A stretch of 64,000 nt of DNA, from positions 87,597 through 151,596 of the forward strand of contig NZ_JFZC01000089.1 of assembly GCF_000648615.1 (NCBI RefSeq). Direction: 5' to 3'. The stretch's first letter is position 1, and each line of letters begins with the position of its first letter. The notes beneath the pieces were generated by a model. It did not search any database, was not told the origin of the DNA, and worked only from the letters and a program-made list of their open reading frames with translations. The translations under genes were made by a program, and so were the position numbers. Source of the DNA: Sporolactobacillus terrae DSM 11697. GTDB taxonomy: Bacteria > Bacillota > Bacilli > Bacillales > Sporolactobacillaceae. Shown here piece after piece: positions 62,839 through 64,000 of the stretch.

Positions 62839-63996
62839 ATGAAAACGAGAGACTATATCGTGATGATTGGCGTTGTACTCATTGTGATGATGCTGATTAT
62901 TCCATTGCCGGCTTCATTGCTGAGTTTTCTGATCATCATGAATATCTCGATTGCCTTGGTTATTTTGCTTGTCACGCTGAATGTTACCGAATCTCTCGAG
63001 TTCTCAGTTTTTCCATCATTACTTCTGATTATGACTTTGTTTCGCATTGCATTAAATGTGTCGACAACACGGTTAATCCTGACTGAAGGCAATGCCGGCC
63101 GAGTGATTGAAGCGTTCGGTCAATTTGTTGTTGAAGGAAATATTATTGTTGGCCTCGTTGTCTTTTTAATTCTTATTGTTGTACAGTTTATTGTTATTAC
63201 TAAGGGCGCAGAACGTGTTGCCGAAGTTGCCGCACGGTTTACTTTGGATGCAATGCCCGGCAAGCAGATGAGTATCGATGCCGATATGAATGCAGGCTTA
63301 ATTGATGATCAGGAAGCAAAGCGACGGCGCGAAAAAATTACGCGTGAAGCAGATTTTTATGGAGCTATGGATGGTGCCAGTAAGTTTGTGAAGGGCGATG
63401 CGATCGCCAGTATGATCATCGTTGCGATTAACCTGATTGTCGGGATGATCATTGGTGTCGCCCAGCAGGGAATGGATTTGGCAGATGCGGCACAAAATTT
63501 TAGTTTGTTGTCTGTTGGCGACGGCATTGTCAGTCAAATCCCGGCATTGCTTATTTCAACGGCGACTGGAATCATTGTAACGCGTTCTTCCTCAGAAAAT
63601 AATATGGGGAAAGAGGTATCCCAACAACTTCTCTCCTATCCGATGATGCTGATCATTGCCGGCGCGGTTATTTTCATTCTCGGATTGACACCGATCGGGA
63701 TGCTGGCAACATTTCCAATTGCACTGCTCTTGATCATATCCGGATTTGTGCTGCGCAGTCGGCGCAAGACGAATGAACAGGATTTGGTGGAAAAAGAAGA
63801 TCAGAAAGCAGAGGACTCCTTTAAAAGTCCTGAAAATGTACTCAGTCTGCTCCATATGGATCCGGTTGAATTCGAGTTCGGCTATGCACTGGTCCCCCTT
63901 GCGGATAATACAGAGGCCACTGAAAAAGTCCAACCTATTCATTGGGCCGTTGAATGTTTGATTCATCAAACATTCAACGGCCCTTTTCCTTTATAA
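62839..63996 (+). pseudogene. flhA: FlhA, truncated at about residue 356 (C-terminal domain missing)
   Basis: FlhA is the large export-gate subunit, normally about 680 residues. Its cytoplasmic C-terminal domain forms a nonameric ring that docks chaperone-substrate complexes. Here residues 1-356 are good FlhA: eight hydrophobic segments, the FHIPEP-type loop ending AARFTLDAMPGKQMSIDADMNAGLID, and MDPVEFEFGYALVPLAD. The family continues with a GGDLL-type segment, but this protein switches to 29 unrelated residues and stops at 385. The unrelated part contains a 19-bp perfect hairpin and a T-rich tail. AGGAGG precedes ATG 62839. The break is probably a mobile-element insertion or rearrangement; the missing half is not in this window. 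Confidence 0.85.
63944..63992 (+). terminator. Strong hairpin inside the broken end of flhA
   Basis: GGGCCGTTGAATGTTTGAT (63944-63962) pairs perfectly with ATCAAACATTCAACGGCCC (63965-63983), leaving only TC between, and is followed by TTTTCCTTT. It is shaped like an intrinsic terminator and would cut transcription of genes downstream of flhA. It probably belongs to foreign DNA joined at about 63907. Confidence 0.7.
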
Positions 63997-64000
63997 TGGA

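Overview
The window is a stretch of Bacillales chromosome from a spore-forming, originally flagellated, low-to-moderate GC Gram-positive. The evidence is a complete 26-residue spoVM with a SigE-type promoter, an intact FapR operator, a CodY gene, and a gene order that follows the Bacillus subtilis yloA-to-flhA region almost gene for gene. Succinyl-CoA synthetase (sucCD) is absent from its usual place between ylqH and dprA, and several other usual neighbours are missing. That would suit a fermentative relative such as Sporolactobacillaceae, but this taxonomic placement is inference only.

Layout. 1-3020: a two-component system (OmpR-type regulator and a large multi-pass sensor kinase) closed by a terminator; it is not part of the conserved order. 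3039-6633: rqcH, yloC, gmk, rpoZ. 6729-7106: an extra DUF1801-type gene. 7193-17544: coaBC, priA, fmt, rsmB, prpC, prkC, rsgA, thiN, mostly overlapping or tightly spaced. 17563-18114: spoVM, then two terminators and the convergent rpmB. 18294-26180: yloU, sdaAB, sdaAA, recG, then the fatty-acid block fapR, fabD, fabG, acpP, and rnc. 26311-32719: smc, ftsY, ylxM, ffh. 32758-40021: rpsP, khpA, rimM, trmD, rplS, rbgA, rnhB, the FliK-like/FlhB-like pair ylqG-ylqH, and dprA. 40159-44927: topA, trmFO, codY. 44931-45836 is a gene-free insertion zone. 45843 to the end is the fla/che operon from flgB to flhA.

The genes cover translation and ribosome assembly (rpsP, rplS, rpmB, rimM, trmD, rsmB, rbgA, rsgA, fmt), rescue of stalled ribosomes (rqcH), protein targeting (ffh, ftsY, ylxM), chromosome maintenance (smc, topA, recG, priA, rnhB, dprA), lipid synthesis with its malonyl-CoA sensor FapR, Ser/Thr phospho-signalling (prkC/prpC), and the flagellar basal body with its export apparatus.

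The most unusual points are these. (1) flhA departs from its family after about residue 356 and stops at 385, beside a 19-bp perfect hairpin at the window edge; this suggests disruption by a mobile element or a rearrangement. (2) The 5' end of a class C-like group II intron lies directly after the codY terminator hairpin, and no maturase or domain V is visible. (3) A CodY-box-like sequence sits inside the candidate codY promoter, in a locus that has lost xerC-hslVU. (4) The candidate flgB promoter overlaps two TTTAGTCGA repeats exactly 30 bp apart, with a perfect 0A-box core. (5) swrD has no ribosome binding site of its own and appears to be reached through an overlapping 21-codon leader ORF. 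(6) Single genes are missing cleanly at many operon positions (remA, def, rlmN, rpe, yloV, plsX, ylqD and others). I saw no tRNA, rRNA, CRISPR array or complete transposase.
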